This document shows positions 34,686-44,572 of a stretch of DNA of 64,000 nucleotides, in pieces. The position numbers and the translations under genes are program-made. The stretch spans positions 62,001-126,000 of the forward strand of contig NZ_PQDH01000003.1 in assembly GCF_002964605.1 (NCBI RefSeq), written 5' to 3'. Positions within the stretch are counted from its first letter, which is position 1. Each line of letters opens with the position of its first letter. The DNA comes from Vallitalea okinawensis. Lineage in GTDB: Bacteria; Bacillota; Clostridia; Lachnospirales; PQDH01. The notes below the pieces were generated by a model. The model was not told where the DNA came from. It saw only the letters and a list, made by a program, of their open reading frames with translations, and made no database searches.

Positions 34686-36029
34686 TTAGCCCATGAATGG
34701 GAATTTTAACATTCCCTTACCACCCTTTTTCCCTTTCATCATGCCACTCATTTGTTTCATCATCTTCTTGCTTTGTTCAAACTGCTTTACAAGCTTATTA
34801 ATATCTTGTATAGAAGTACCTGAACCTTTAGCAATACGACGTTTGCGAGAAGCATTTAAAAGAGAAGGTGTTTTACGCTCTTCTTTCGTCATAGACAAAA
34901 TAATAGCTTCGATCTTACCTAGTTCACCATCATCTATTTCAACATCGCCAAGTTGCGAACCCATACCTGGAATCATACCAATTAACTGGCTGATAGACCC
35001 CATTTTTTTAACTTGCTGCATTTGATCTAAGAAATCCTCTAAGTTAAAATCCATTGTACGGAGTTTCTGCTCCATCTTAGCGGCGTTTTCAACATCAATA
35101 CTATTTTGTGCTTTTTCAATTAAAGTTAGTACATCTCCCATGCCTAATATTCTGGAAGCCATACGATCTGGGTGGAATGCTTCTAGTTGATCCATTTTTT
35201 CACCCATACCGATGTACTTAATAGGTTTTCCAGTAACTTGACGAATGGAAAGTGCTGCACCACCTCTAGTGTCACCATCAAGCTTAGTAAGTATGACACC
35301 ATCTATACCTAATGCATTATCGAAGGTCTCAGCAACATTAACGGCATCCTGACCTGTCATAGCATCAACTACTAATAATATTTCATGCGGTTTTGATACT
35401 TCTTTTATAGCAACGATTTCTTCCATCATTGTTTCATCGATGTGTAATCGACCAGCTGTATCGATAAGTACTAAATTTAAGTTATTCTTTTTCGCATGCT
35501 CAATCCCTGCTTTTGCAATATCAACAGGATTATGATCTGTTCCCATTGCAAAGACTGGAACATCAACTTGCTCACCAACAACTTGAAGTTGCTTGACAGC
35601 CGCTGGACGATAGACGTCACAGGCAACCATTAAAGGTCTCTTCCCCTGTTTTTTCAAGCTAGCAGCTAATTTTGCAGTATGAGTGGTCTTACCGGCCCCT
35701 TGCAAACCAACCATCATTATGACTGTAATTCCTGTAGAAGCAAAAGTCAGTTTACTTTGAGTTGCTCCCATCAAGTTAACCAGTTCTTCATGAACAATCT
35801 TTATAACATGCTGTCCTGGGGTCAAACTTTCTAAAACTTCCTGCCCGATAGCTCTCTCTTGTATGGTTTTGATAAAAGTCTTAACCACCTTAAAGTTAAC
35901 GTCTGCTTCTAATAAAGCTAATTTAACTTCTCTAAGAGCTGCCTTTACATCTTTTTCAGAAAGCTTCCCTTTGCTTTTAAGTTTTTTAAATACACCTTGT
36001 AATTTATCTGATAAACTTTCAAAAGCCAT
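34686..36029 (-). CDS. ffh: Signal recognition particle protein Ffh
   Basis: SRP54 GTPase that binds signal sequences and, with 4.5S RNA and FtsY, brings ribosomes to the membrane. N domain ~1-90. G1 is GLQGAGKTTHTAKLA (~107). DVYRPAA, DTAGRLH and TKLDGD follow. The Met-rich M domain runs from ~300 to the end (MKKMGSI..LIGMIPGMG, KMMKQMSGMMKG). It has 447 aa. Its receptor gene ftsY lies 2.8 kb upstream on the same strand, separated by the lrp-ald insertion. Confidence 0.98.
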   Translation of the reverse strand: MAFESLSDKLQGVFKKLKSKGKLSEKDVKAALREVKLALLEADVNFKVVKTFIKTIQERAIGQEVLESLTPGQHVIKIVHEELVNLMGATQSKLTFASTGITVIMMVGLQGAGKTTHTAKLAASLKKQGKRPLMVACDVYRPAAVKQLQVVGEQVDVPVFAMGTDHNPVDIAKAGIEHAKKNNLNLVLIDTAGRLHIDETMMEEIVAIKEVSKPHEILLVVDAMTGQDAVNVAETFDNALGIDGVILTKLDGDTRGGAALSIRQVTGKPIKYIGMGEKMDQLEAFHPDRMASRILGMGDVLTLIEKAQNSIDVENAAKMEQKLRTMDFNLEDFLDQMQQVKKMGSISQLIGMIPGMGSQLGDVEIDDGELGKIEAIILSMTKEERKTPSLLNASRKRRIAKGSGTSIQDINKLVKQFEQSKKMMKQMSGMMKGKKGGKGMLKFPFMG

Positions 36030-36039
36030 AGAATGCCTC

Positions 36040-36399
36040 CTAGTAATTTTCTAGAACGTCGTTGGCAAGTGCTTGAATGGCCTCTAATTTCTCCAACACC
36101 GCTCTTCCATTATTTCTATTATCCTTTAAGGAGTCAACGATGTCAATAATATTCTCTACATTTTTTTTCTGTTTGACAAAGCGGTGGACTAACTTTAGCT
36201 TTTCCTCGTAATGATGCAATTGCTTTTCGCTTCTTTTAAGAGCATCATGTACGCCTTGTCGACTAATATTCAGATGTTCAGATACTTCACTCAAGGATAA
36301 ATCATCTAAAAAGTAGAGTTCACAAATTTTTTTTTGTTTTACAGTAAGAAGTTCGCCATAAAAATCATACAAAAGGGTAACTTCTAATATCTTATCCAT
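36040..36399 (-). CDS. ylxM: YlxM-family SRP-associated HTH protein
   Basis: 119-aa protein with a sigma-70 region-4-like helix-turn-helix (LTVKQKKICELYFLDDLSLSEVSEHLNISRQGVHDALKR, two segments ~16-55) and a C-terminal helical coil. YlxM is a known partner of Ffh in Firmicutes, where it modulates SRP GTPase cycling. It is the first gene of the ffh operon, 10 nt before ffh, under the promoter at 36438-36466. Confidence 0.93.
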   Translation of the reverse strand: MDKILEVTLLYDFYGELLTVKQKKICELYFLDDLSLSEVSEHLNISRQGVHDALKRSEKQLHHYEEKLKLVHRFVKQKKNVENIIDIVDSLKDNRNNGRAVLEKLEAIQALANDVLENY

Positions 36400-36437
36400 A
36401 TCATCACCTGTAAAGGGTTATTGCTTTACAGTTAGTT

Positions 36438-36466
36438 ATTCTAATATAAATGAATAGGGTTGTCAA
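36438..36466 (-). promoter_or_regulatory. Sigma-A promoter of ylxM-ffh-rpsP-khpA
   Basis: Minus strand TTGACA, 17-bp spacer, TAGAAT, 39 bp from the ylxM start. A 7-bp palindrome TCAAGTA-TTTT-TACTTGA (36463-36480) overlaps the -35. Confidence 0.8.
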
Positions 36467-36480
36467 GTATTTTTACTTGA

Positions 36481-36987
36481 AAGTCTAAAAAAGTTTTATA
36501 CCTACATAAATATTTAAAATTAGTACAGTAATTAATCTTGCAATTGACGTTAAAATAAGGATTATCTAAGCTACAAATCTATTCAATATGTATTCTTTAT
36601 GATAAGACATTCTATTTAACAACTACCTATAATAGTAGATATTTGTCGAACCAGATTATATTGTGCCCTTAAAAGCAAATGTTTATGCAGTTCATGTTAG
36701 TATATTTGCACAGCTACAACCAAATCCACCTCGCTCATTATATGTATAATAACCATATATCATTTGCTAATATAAAATATCACACATCAACGCTGTGACA
36801 TTTAGCATTATTTTAGATGTGGTTAATTAATTTTTCTATGAGGTTTAAATAAATATACCTAACCAAAATATTTGCGTAGCTGATATCTCTTTCAGACAAA
36901 ATATTATTGAATTATAATGTTTTTGTGTAAATTATTCATCCGCTATGCTAAAATCAAAACATAAACCAAACACGGATTGAAAGAGGA
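36481..36987. other. AT-rich intergenic stretch without recognised gene
   Basis: About 500 bp between the divergent ylxM and lrp genes. I find no credible ORF with an SD, no tRNA and no strong terminator. The part nearest lrp must hold its promoter (TTGTGT and TGCTAAAAT are present with non-ideal spacing). Confidence 0.6.
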
Positions 36988-36993
36988 ATGCAT

Positions 36994-37464
36994 ATGGATA
37001 AAATTGATTTAAGTATTATTCATCTTCTTCAACAAAATGCTAGAATGTCAATCTCTGAGATTAGCAGTAAAGTTAATCTCTCCATCTCAGCTGTTAGCGA
37101 ACGCCTTAAGAAGCTTGAAAACTCTAACTTAATCAAGCAGTATACAGCAATTATTAATCCTGAAAGTTTTCAGAAGGATTTAACTGTTATTATGTTTGTA
37201 AGCTTAGAACGTTCTCAATATTCCACAAAATTTATGGAATTTGTTGAGACTGAAGAAGAGGTTCTTGAGTGTCATTATATTGCTGGGACTTATGATTACG
37301 CATTAAAAGTAATCACAAAGAATACTGAAAGTTTACAATCTATTATCAACAAACTCAAAAGTTTACCTGGCATTAGGAAAACTCAAACCAATGTAGTCTT
37401 ATCTTCTGTTAAGAATAACTACTCTATTACTCCTAAGCTAGAAGAAACTAAAAAGAAAATTTAA
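36994..37464 (+). CDS. Lrp/AsnC family transcriptional regulator
   Basis: DNA-binding regulator of 156 aa. N-terminal HTH (IDLSIIHLLQQNARMSISEI and LSISAVSERLKKLE) and a C-terminal RAM ligand domain (~65-145) with YIAGTYDYALKV. The start is ATG 36994, 6 nt after AGAGGA; ATG 36988 is too close to it. It lies 55 bp before ald on the same strand. Lrp-type regulators next to alanine dehydrogenase (AldR/BkdR-like arrangement) usually respond to alanine or related amino acids and control ald, so that role is inferred here. Confidence 0.92.
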   Translation: MDKIDLSIIHLLQQNARMSISEISSKVNLSISAVSERLKKLENSNLIKQYTAIINPESFQKDLTVIMFVSLERSQYSTKFMEFVETEEEVLECHYIAGTYDYALKVITKNTESLQSIINKLKSLPGIRKTQTNVVLSSVKNNYSITPKLEETKKKI

Positions 37465-37519
37465 TTTTTGAATTAAGGGTTTATGCTATAAGGCATTTAC
37501 AATTGAAAGGGGAATGTAT

Positions 37520-38635
37520 ATGATTATTGGTGTACCAAAAGAGATTAAGAACAATGAAAACCGTGTAGGTTTAACTCCAGGTGGTGTAAAAACTTTAGTA
37601 AAAAATGGTCATTCTGCATTGGTTGAAGCTACCGCTGGTGTTGGAAGTGGATTTTCTGATCAAGAATACATCGATGCTGGAGCTCAAATCTATCATGATA
37701 AAGAAAAATTATTCCTTGATGCAGATATGATCGTAAAAGTTAAAGAACCTTTAGCTTGTGAATACGATTTATTCAAAGAAGGTCAAACATTATATACTTA
37801 CTTACATTTAGCGCCAAATCCAGAGTTAACTAAAGCTCTATTAGATAAAAAAGTAACTGGTATCGCTTATGAAACTGTTGAATTCCCAGATCGTTCTTTA
37901 CCTTTATTAACTCCTATGAGTGCTGTAGCTGGTAGAATGTCTGTTCAAGTTGGTGCTCACCTACTTCAGAAATATGTTGGTGGTATTGGTATGTTACTAG
38001 GTGGTGTACCTGGTGTTAAGCCAGCTGAAGTTGTTATCATCGGTGGTGGTGTTGTTGGTACTAATGCAGCGAAAATGGCTGTTGGTTTAGGTGCTCACGT
38101 TACTATCTTAGACGTAAACAACGCTAGATTAGCTTACTTAGATGATATATTTGAAGGCAGAGTTACTACTCTTGCAGCTAATGATCACAATCTTGAAGAA
38201 GCAATTAAAAACTGCGATTTACTTGTAGGTGCTGTACTTGTTACTGGTGAAAGCGCACCTAAGATTGTTACAGAAGATATGGTTAAAGCTATGCATGATG
38301 GTGCTGTTATCGTTGACGTTGCTATCGACCAAGGTGGTTCAATTGAAACCATTGATCGTGTTACAACTCATGATAATCCATTCTATGTAAAACATGGTGT
38401 ATTACACTACTCTGTTGCTAATATGCCTGGTGCAGTTCCAAGAACATCTACATTCGCATTAGAGTCTGCTACATTGGGCTATGCTGTTAAATTAGCTAAT
38501 ATGGGTCCAGTTGAAGCAATGAAAGCTGATCCTTGCTTAAGATTAGGTTTAAACACTTATGATGGTCAAGTAACTCATGAAGGTGTTGCAGATAGCCTTG
38601 GTTACGAATACAAAGACCCAATGTCACTATTCTAG
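37520..38635 (+). CDS. ald: Alanine dehydrogenase
   Basis: NAD-dependent L-alanine dehydrogenase (alanine to pyruvate plus ammonia), 371 aa. [23 protein letters not shown], the catalytic His in YLHLAPN, the Rossmann loop [14 protein letters not shown] and [10 protein letters not shown] are diagnostic. Start ATG 37520 has AAGGGG 7 nt upstream; ATG 37514 is within reach of the SD only at zero spacing. Codons end in T or A with striking uniformity, consistent with high expression. It is probably controlled by the upstream Lrp-type regulator and ends at a strong terminator. Confidence 0.97.
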   Translation: MIIGVPKEIKNNENRVGLTPGGVKTLVKNGHSALVEATAGVGSGFSDQEYIDAGAQIYHDKEKLFLDADMIVKVKEPLACEYDLFKEGQTLYTYLHLAPNPELTKALLDKKVTGIAYETVEFPDRSLPLLTPMSAVAGRMSVQVGAHLLQKYVGGIGMLLGGVPGVKPAEVVIIGGGVVGTNAAKMAVGLGAHVTILDVNNARLAYLDDIFEGRVTTLAANDHNLEEAIKNCDLLVGAVLVTGESAPKIVTEDMVKAMHDGAVIVDVAIDQGGSIETIDRVTTHDNPFYVKHGVLHYSVANMPGAVPRTSTFALESATLGYAVKLANMGPVEAMKADPCLRLGLNTYDGQVTHEGVADSLGYEYKDPMSLF

Positions 38636-38689
38636 AATTTTAGATTAAATCTAAAATAAATTACCTTTCAAAATTTACCTAAACAAAAG

Positions 38690-38715
38690 AAGAGCTGAAA
38701 TTCAGCTCTTTTTTT
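38690..38715 (+). terminator. Terminator of ald
   Basis: AAGAGCTGAA-A-TTCAGCTCTT followed by TTTTT. A second palindrome ATTTTAGATT-A-AATCTAAAAT (38637-38657) sits at the stop codon. Confidence 0.9.
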
Positions 38716-38782
38716 GTTACCACTTTTTATCTACTGAGGCATGATTTAATGCGTTAAGTGCTACATGGACGTAGCCAATAAA

Positions 38783-39712
38783 CTATACCTCTTCTTCCTC
38801 TTTCCATTCAAATAAGGCATCTATAAATTCTTTTGGATTAAATGGCTGAAGATCATCTATACCTTCCCCTACACCAATGTACTTAACAGGTATCCCCAAC
38901 TCTTGTTGGATAGCAACAATAATACCGCCTTTGGCTGTTCCATCAAGTTTTGTTAAGATAATTCCTGTTATATCTGCAGCTTCTTTGAAGAGTTTTGCTT
39001 GCTGTAATGCATTTTGACCTGTTGTACTATCTAATACAAGTAAAACCTCTTTGTTGGCATCAGGTAATTCTCTGTTAATAATTTTATTTAACTTAGCTAA
39101 CTCATTCATAAGGTTCTTCTTATTGTGTAAACGTCCTGCAGTATCACATATAAGCACATCCACTTTACGTGATTTTGCAGCCTGCACAGCATCATATACA
39201 ACAGCACCTGGATCAGCGTTTTCATTATGATAAATGATATCAACTGCTGCTCTATCTGCCCATACTTTTAGTTGATCAATGGCAGCAGCTCTAAATGTAT
39301 CAGCAGCTGCAAGGAGAACCTTTTTCCCATTTTCTTTTAATTGATTTGATATTTTACCAATAGTGGTTGTTTTCCCTACGCCATTAACACCAATAACAAG
39401 GATAATATTCATCTCATCATCTTTTGTTAAATCTGTAGTATCATAATCAATCATATCAGTAATAATTTCTTTAACGAGGCTTTTAACCTCATTGGTGTAC
39501 TTCAATTTTCTAGCCTTCACTTCATCGCGTAGTCTTTCTGTTATTTCTGTACTGGTTTGAACACCCATATCAGCCAGAATTAATGCTTCCTCTAGCTCTT
39601 CATAGAAGTCATCATCTATTTCTGAATGAAAACTAAATACTTCCTCTATTCCACCAATTAATTGATCTCGTGTCTTTGTTAGTCCAGCTTTAAGTTTATC
39701 AAAAAATCCCAT
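38783..39712 (-). CDS. ftsY: Signal recognition particle receptor FtsY
   Basis: SRP receptor GTPase of 309 aa. NG domain with G1 GVNGVGKTT (108-116), DTFRAAA, DTAGRLHNK, TKLDGTAKGG and GVGEGIDDLQPF. The acidic A domain is very short, as in many Firmicutes, so membrane contact must rely on the N-terminal amphipathic helix (MGFFDKLKAGLTKTRDQL). It lies 15 nt after smc and is the last gene of rnc-smc-ftsY. Confidence 0.97.
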   Translation of the reverse strand: MGFFDKLKAGLTKTRDQLIGGIEEVFSFHSEIDDDFYEELEEALILADMGVQTSTEITERLRDEVKARKLKYTNEVKSLVKEIITDMIDYDTTDLTKDDEMNIILVIGVNGVGKTTTIGKISNQLKENGKKVLLAAADTFRAAAIDQLKVWADRAAVDIIYHNENADPGAVVYDAVQAAKSRKVDVLICDTAGRLHNKKNLMNELAKLNKIINRELPDANKEVLLVLDSTTGQNALQQAKLFKEAADITGIILTKLDGTAKGGIIVAIQQELGIPVKYIGVGEGIDDLQPFNPKEFIDALFEWKEEEEV

Positions 39713-39727
39713 TTCAAACGTCCTTTC

Positions 39728-42700
39728 TTAAGCATACTGTAATTCATCTTCTGTTTCATCAAACTTAACAGATACTGATTTAGAAACACCCTTTTCTTCC
39801 ATTGTAATACCGTAGAGGGCGTTAGCAGACTCCATAGTCCCTTTTCTATGTGTTATGATTAGATATTGAGTCTGACGACTTAAGTCTCTTAAATAACCAG
39901 CAAAACGCTTAATATTATAGTCATCTAGTGCAGCCTCTATCTCATCAAGTACACAGAAAGGTGAAGGGTTCATCTTTTGGATGGCGAATAATAAAGCGAT
40001 CGCTGTTAAGGCCTTTTCACCACCTGATAGAAGCATCATACTTTGTAACTTCTTCCCTGGAGGTTGAGCAACAATTTCGATACCTGCATGCAGCGGATCT
40101 GATGCATCTGATAATTGCAATAAACCTTTCCCTCCTCCAAAGAGCTTAGAAAATACTGTATTAAATTCATTAGCTATGATTTTAAAACGTTCTTCAAATT
40201 GCTCTTCCATAGCCTTTGTTAACTCTTCTATTAGCAAGCGCAGCTTCTCTTCTGCAGTAATAATATCATCTTTCTGTGTTGTTAAGAATTCATACCGTTC
40301 TTTTGTAGCCTTAAACTCTTCAATAGCGTTCATATTAATGTTACCTAGATCTTTAATCTGTCTTTTTAATTTATCTATATGACTCTTAATCTGACTATTA
40401 CTTCCTAACTCCTGTTTGTAATCTAGACAAGTGGAGTAAGTGATCTGATAGTCTTCCCACATACGCTCTCGTAGGTTATCTAATTGAACCTCTAATCGAG
40501 TCTTCTGATTCTCAAAACGGCTTAATTCATTATTTAAGAGATTAATTTTTTCAAGGCATGATTCAATCTTTTCTTCAAACTCTACTCTTTTCTTAGCAAT
40601 AAGCTCTTTCTTTTCTTCAAGATCCTTTAACCCCGCCTGACTTCCTGCTAAAGTTTCTTCTTTCGTTTTGATCAGTTTTTGATGTTCTCTAGCTTGTTCA
40701 TCCAAATTCTCAATCTCTTTATAGTGTTCATCTATTTGAAGATTAGACTTATTCACTACTTCTACTAATTCATCTATATCATTTTGAAGCCATTTGATAT
40801 TATCCTTTAATCGATCACCTGTCTGCTTGAGTTCATTATACTTTATTGTTATATCTGTCGCTTCTTTATTCAAACTTTCTTTCAGTTGTCTCTTTTCTTC
40901 AATGGTACTTTCAGTAGTCTCATGTTGTACTTGTATGGTATTCTTTTTAATCATTAACTCACTAATGATTTGATTAATGGCTTCCATACTGTCTGTTTTA
41001 TTTTGCTTTTCTTCACGTAAGTTATTCCTCTCACCATCGATAGCTATCATTTTATTACTTACGTAAGATCTCAAATAATCAACTTGTTCTACCTTTTGCT
41101 CTACTTCAGATAATTGAGCATTGCAAGTTGTGTAGTTATTCATGAATGTTTTATACTGATCATCATTATAGGCGATTTCATCTTTTAGAGCATCAATTTT
41201 TTCTTGCCTCTCAAGAATTTTCTTCTGTCCTTTTTTGATGAGTTCTTTCAGTTCTTCTATTTCTCTTTTGCGAGATAAAATAGAACTATTCTTCTTGTAG
41301 ATACTACCACCTGTGATGGAACCTCCAATATTGAACTGTTCACCTTCTAGTGTAACAACCCTTAGATACTGACCAAAAGCTTTTGCTATCTTTGATGCTG
41401 AGTCAAAATCAGTTGCAACGATAACATTACCTAGTAAGCGTGACATGACTCTACTATATTGGCTGCCGTATTTAATAATCTCATTACCAAACCCTATAAA
41501 ACCAGGGTATGTACTTATGTCTTTTCTATTATTTTTTCTTTCTTGCATCATATTTAATGGCAGGAAAGTAGCTCGTCCCAGTTTATTGGTTTTTAAATAA
41601 GCGATAGCATTTTTAGCTGATTGCTCATCTTCAGTAACCAGGTTCTGAATACTGCCACCTAATGCAATTTCTATTGCTGTTTCATACTTTTTAGGTACGT
41701 GCATTAAATCTGCAACGACACCATGAATCTTGTTCCATTTAACAGGATCTTGCTCTCTTAACTGCATAATTTTCTTGACACTCTTATTAAAGCCCTCATA
41801 GTCATTATTCATGTCTTCAAGAAATCTTAATCGAGAGCGACGCATATTTAAGTCGTTGATGATCTTCTGATAGCCTTCCATCAATTTATTGAGATGGGCT
41901 TTCTTTTCTTCAGATACATGCTGATAATTTTGCATCTTTTCATTGTATTCGCTCAAAGTCTTTTTGAATATAATTTTTTTATTATTGAGATCATTGTAGA
42001 CACGTTCATGTTCAGAAAGTTTTTCAGCGAACTCCCGTTTTTCATCACCAAGCTTTTGATGTTGCATATCAATTTGCTCAATCATAATTTCTTCTCTTTG
42101 TAAAGCAGTCTTCTTATCCGTAATTTCATCAAAAAGCTTAGTAACGACGGATTTATTTTCTGATAAATGAGCCAAAGCATCATTCATAGCTTGGTCTGCT
42201 TTATTCAAGCGATTATTAATCTCATCCAGTTGATCTTTATAAAGACTAATCCCCTCTTCTAGTTGATTAAGCTCGTCTTTCTTTCCGCAGATGGAATTAT
42301 CTTTTTCTGTAATTTTAAGGTTTGATTCGTCAATCACACTCTTTAAGCGAGTAATATCTTGATTTAAATACCCCTGTCTTTCTCGGGTAACTTTTAAATC
42401 TCCTTCAAATTTCTCAATCTCCGCAGTTAAAGAAGTAATCTGATTACGAGTTACCTCAATCTTATCCTCTATATTTTTAACATGATGAATAAACTCATTA
42501 TTTTTCTCTTTAGCATTGACTTGCTCTATTTTACTTTTTTCTATTTGATCTATAAGCAAACTAATCTCATCGTCAATGCTTAACATGCGTTCTTTGACGA
42601 TTTCATGCTCATTAATGAATTGATTCATCTCATATATTTTAAGCTCTTCACTATATCCTAAATAAAGTTTTGTTTTTTCAGCTTGCTTTTCCAAAGGTTC

Positions 42701-43306
42701 TAACTGATTTTCAATTTCAGAGATAATATCATTTATGCGCAGTAAATTTTGATGCTCTTCTTCTAATTTTTTTTCTGCACTTAATTTTCTACTTTTGTAT
42801 TTAACAATCCCTGCTGCCTCTTCAAAAATATAGCGTCGATCATCTGGCTTTGAACTAAGTAGTTTTTCAACTTGACCTTGTCCAATCAAAGAATAGCCAT
42901 CCTTACCAATTCCTGTGTCCATGAGCATTTCATGTATATCCTTTAAACGGCATCTTGATTTATTGATGTAATATTCACTTTCACCGGATCGATAAACTCT
43001 ACGGGTAATACAAACTTCCGAATAATCTAAAGGAAATAACTGACTGGAATTATCAAATGTAATAGACACTTGTGCAAAAGATACGGCTTTACGATTCTCA
43101 GTACCAGCAAAAATGACATCTTCCATTTTTGCACCCCGTAGCAATTTAACACTTTGCTCACCCAGTACCCAACGAATTGCATCTGCAACGTTACTCTTTC
43201 CACTACCATTAGGTCCTACGATTGCAGTAATACCACCATCAAATTCTAAAGCTAGTTTATCCGCAAAAGATTTAAAACCTTGAATTTCTAATTTTTTCAT
43301 ACGCAT
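39728..43306 (-). CDS. smc: Chromosome segregation SMC protein
   Basis: Condensin ATPase organising the chromosome with ScpA/ScpB. Walker A GPNGSGKSN near residue 30, long coiled coil (~165-500), hinge (~510-670, IHGVVADLMHVPKKYETAIEIALGG), second coil, then signature LLSGGEKALTAIALLFAI and Walker B FCVLDEIEAALDD. It is about 1192 aa. I chose ATG 43306 (MRMKKLEIQGFKSF), with GGTGAT 4 nt upstream; ATG 43300 is an alternative and the TTG at 43318 is unlikely. It lies 12 nt after rnc. Confidence 0.97.
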   Translation of the reverse strand: MRMKKLEIQGFKSFADKLALEFDGGITAIVGPNGSGKSNVADAIRWVLGEQSVKLLRGAKMEDVIFAGTENRKAVSFAQVSITFDNSSQLFPLDYSEVCITRRVYRSGESEYYINKSRCRLKDIHEMLMDTGIGKDGYSLIGQGQVEKLLSSKPDDRRYIFEEAAGIVKYKSRKLSAEKKLEEEHQNLLRINDIISEIENQLEPLEKQAEKTKLYLGYSEELKIYEMNQFINEHEIVKERMLSIDDEISLLIDQIEKSKIEQVNAKEKNNEFIHHVKNIEDKIEVTRNQITSLTAEIEKFEGDLKVTRERQGYLNQDITRLKSVIDESNLKITEKDNSICGKKDELNQLEEGISLYKDQLDEINNRLNKADQAMNDALAHLSENKSVVTKLFDEITDKKTALQREEIMIEQIDMQHQKLGDEKREFAEKLSEHERVYNDLNNKKIIFKKTLSEYNEKMQNYQHVSEEKKAHLNKLMEGYQKIINDLNMRRSRLRFLEDMNNDYEGFNKSVKKIMQLREQDPVKWNKIHGVVADLMHVPKKYETAIEIALGGSIQNLVTEDEQSAKNAIAYLKTNKLGRATFLPLNMMQERKNNRKDISTYPGFIGFGNEIIKYGSQYSRVMSRLLGNVIVATDFDSASKIAKAFGQYLRVVTLEGEQFNIGGSITGGSIYKKNSSILSRKREIEELKELIKKGQKKILERQEKIDALKDEIAYNDDQYKTFMNNYTTCNAQLSEVEQKVEQVDYLRSYVSNKMIAIDGERNNLREEKQNKTDSMEAINQIISELMIKKNTIQVQHETTESTIEEKRQLKESLNKEATDITIKYNELKQTGDRLKDNIKWLQNDIDELVEVVNKSNLQIDEHYKEIENLDEQAREHQKLIKTKEETLAGSQAGLKDLEEKKELIAKKRVEFEEKIESCLEKINLLNNELSRFENQKTRLEVQLDNLRERMWEDYQITYSTCLDYKQELGSNSQIKSHIDKLKRQIKDLGNINMNAIEEFKATKERYEFLTTQKDDIITAEEKLRLLIEELTKAMEEQFEERFKIIANEFNTVFSKLFGGGKGLLQLSDASDPLHAGIEIVAQPPGKKLQSMMLLSGGEKALTAIALLFAIQKMNPSPFCVLDEIEAALDDYNIKRFAGYLRDLSRQTQYLIITHRKGTMESANALYGITMEEKGVSKSVSVKFDETEDELQYA

Positions 43307-43318
43307 TGCTATCACCAA

Positions 43319-44008
43319 CTATCCTAAGCTTTTTAGTGCATCCTTTGCTGCATTCTGCTCAGCTTCTTTTTTATTTTTTCCCGAACCTGAACCTATGATT
43401 TGGTCTTTATGACTTACAGCTGCAACAAAAGTTTTATTATGTGCAGGTCCTTCTTCACGAATAATACCATACTTAAGGGGGATATTACTCTTACTTTGGA
43501 TGATTTCTTGTAGTTCTGTCTTATAATCAGTAAACAGATTCTTAATACCGTATTCGTCTAAGTTTTCAAGCAAAATCTTTTTCACAACACTTTTCGCCTT
43601 ACGAAGTCCACCATCCAGATAAACAGCACCAATGACGGCTTCAAATGCATCTGATAGGATCGAAGGACGTTCCTTCCCACCTGACAACATCTCACCTTTA
43701 CCTAAATAGAGGAAATCACCAAGATTTATCTTTTTAGCCATATAAGCTAGAGCTGGTTCACATACTATCTTGGCGCGGAACTTCGTTAATTCTCCTTCTG
43801 ATAACTTACTGTAATTAAAGAATAGATATTCACTAATTATAATTTCAAGTACAGCATCTCCCAAAAACTCAAGTCTTTCATTATGAGTTGACTTATTGCC
43901 TTTTTTCTCATTGGCATATGAGGTATGGGTGAGGGCTTGCGCTAATAATTCTTTATTATTAAATTGATACTGGATGACCTGCTCGAAGGTCTGCAACCTA
44001 TCTTCCAT
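43319..44008 (-). CDS. rnc: Ribonuclease III
   Basis: Double-strand-specific RNase for rRNA and mRNA processing. The catalytic signature NERLEFLGDAVLEIIISEYL (~42) and the second acidic site SDAFEAVIGAVYLDGG are present, with a C-terminal dsRNA-binding domain (~155-225) ending GSGKNKKEAEQNAAKDAL. Start ATG 44008 has AAAGGA 7 nt upstream. The 229 aa are standard. The 5' region contains two large hairpins (44079-44130 and 44143-44197), which is of interest because RNase III commonly cuts its own leader. Confidence 0.97.
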   Translation of the reverse strand: MEDRLQTFEQVIQYQFNNKELLAQALTHTSYANEKKGNKSTHNERLEFLGDAVLEIIISEYLFFNYSKLSEGELTKFRAKIVCEPALAYMAKKINLGDFLYLGKGEMLSGGKERPSILSDAFEAVIGAVYLDGGLRKAKSVVKKILLENLDEYGIKNLFTDYKTELQEIIQSKSNIPLKYGIIREEGPAHNKTFVAAVSHKDQIIGSGSGKNKKEAEQNAAKDALKSLG

Positions 44009-44078
44009 TTTCAAATCCTTTCCCCCACTATCTGGGGTAGTATTTAGAAATTATATTATAATGTGTAACGTTTAAGCT

Positions 44079-44130
44079 ATATATATTGAACTAATCATAT
44101 AGAATATTTTTTCATTAGTTCAATATATAT
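44079..44130 (-). repeat. 17-bp perfect inverted repeat upstream of rnc
   Basis: ATATATATTGAACTAAT / ATTAGTTCAATATATAT, 18-nt loop, 70 bp before the rnc start. A minus-strand TATAAT (44055-44060) lies between it and rnc, so it is either a 5'-UTR hairpin from a more distal promoter or an operator upstream of a proximal one. Confidence 0.7.
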
Positions 44131-44142
44131 TCCTTATTTTAA

Positions 44143-44197
44143 AAGTCGAATAGTTCTAAATAATTGATGGGCATATAACAATTATTTAATTCGACTT
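44143..44197 (-). repeat. Two-tier hairpin upstream of rnc
   Basis: Outer arms AAGTCGAAT / ATTCGACTT and inner arms AAATAATTG / CAATTATTT, 9 bp each and perfect, separated by a 6:1 asymmetric internal loop, with a 12-nt terminal loop. Confidence 0.7.
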
Positions 44198-44206
44198 ATA
44201 TATTCA

Positions 44207-44234
44207 CAGAAAAAGTCCCGTTTCACAGGACTTT
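44207..44234 (-). terminator. Terminator of acpP
   Basis: AAAGTCC / GGACTTT with a 9-nt loop just after the acpP stop, followed by TTTTTC on the minus strand. Confidence 0.75.
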
Positions 44235-44240
44235 CTTGGT

Positions 44241-44468
44241 TTAAGCGTTATTTTTAATAAATTCAACTGCATCTGCTACTGTTTTAATCTTTTCAGCATC
44301 TTCATTAGAGAACTCAATATTATACTCTTCTTCTAACGCCATAACGATTTGAAATAAATCAATGGAATCTGCCCCTAAATCATCTGCTAAAGATGTTTGT
44401 TCTGTAATATCACTCTCATTCATATTAAGTTCTTCTGCGATAATTTGTCTAATTTTTTCAAATTCCAT
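44241..44468 (-). CDS. acpP: Acyl carrier protein
   Basis: 75-aa acidic carrier of growing fatty-acid chains. The phosphopantetheine attachment Ser35 is in LGADSIDLFQIVMALEEEY; Ile replaces the more common Leu after the serine, a tolerated change. GAAGGGG precedes the ATG. It is downstream of plsX as in most Firmicutes and is followed by its own terminator, so rnc is not simply co-transcribed. Confidence 0.96.
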   Translation of the reverse strand: MEFEKIRQIIAEELNMNESDITEQTSLADDLGADSIDLFQIVMALEEEYNIEFSNEDAEKIKTVADAVEFIKNNA

Positions 44469-44572
44469 AAAATAAATACCCCTTCCAACTAGAAAATTAT
44501 TGATGCCTTTTGGCTTCGGTGCACTAGTCCTCTCACACCTTAATAATGTCCAAAAAAGTTTTCTTTATATCA

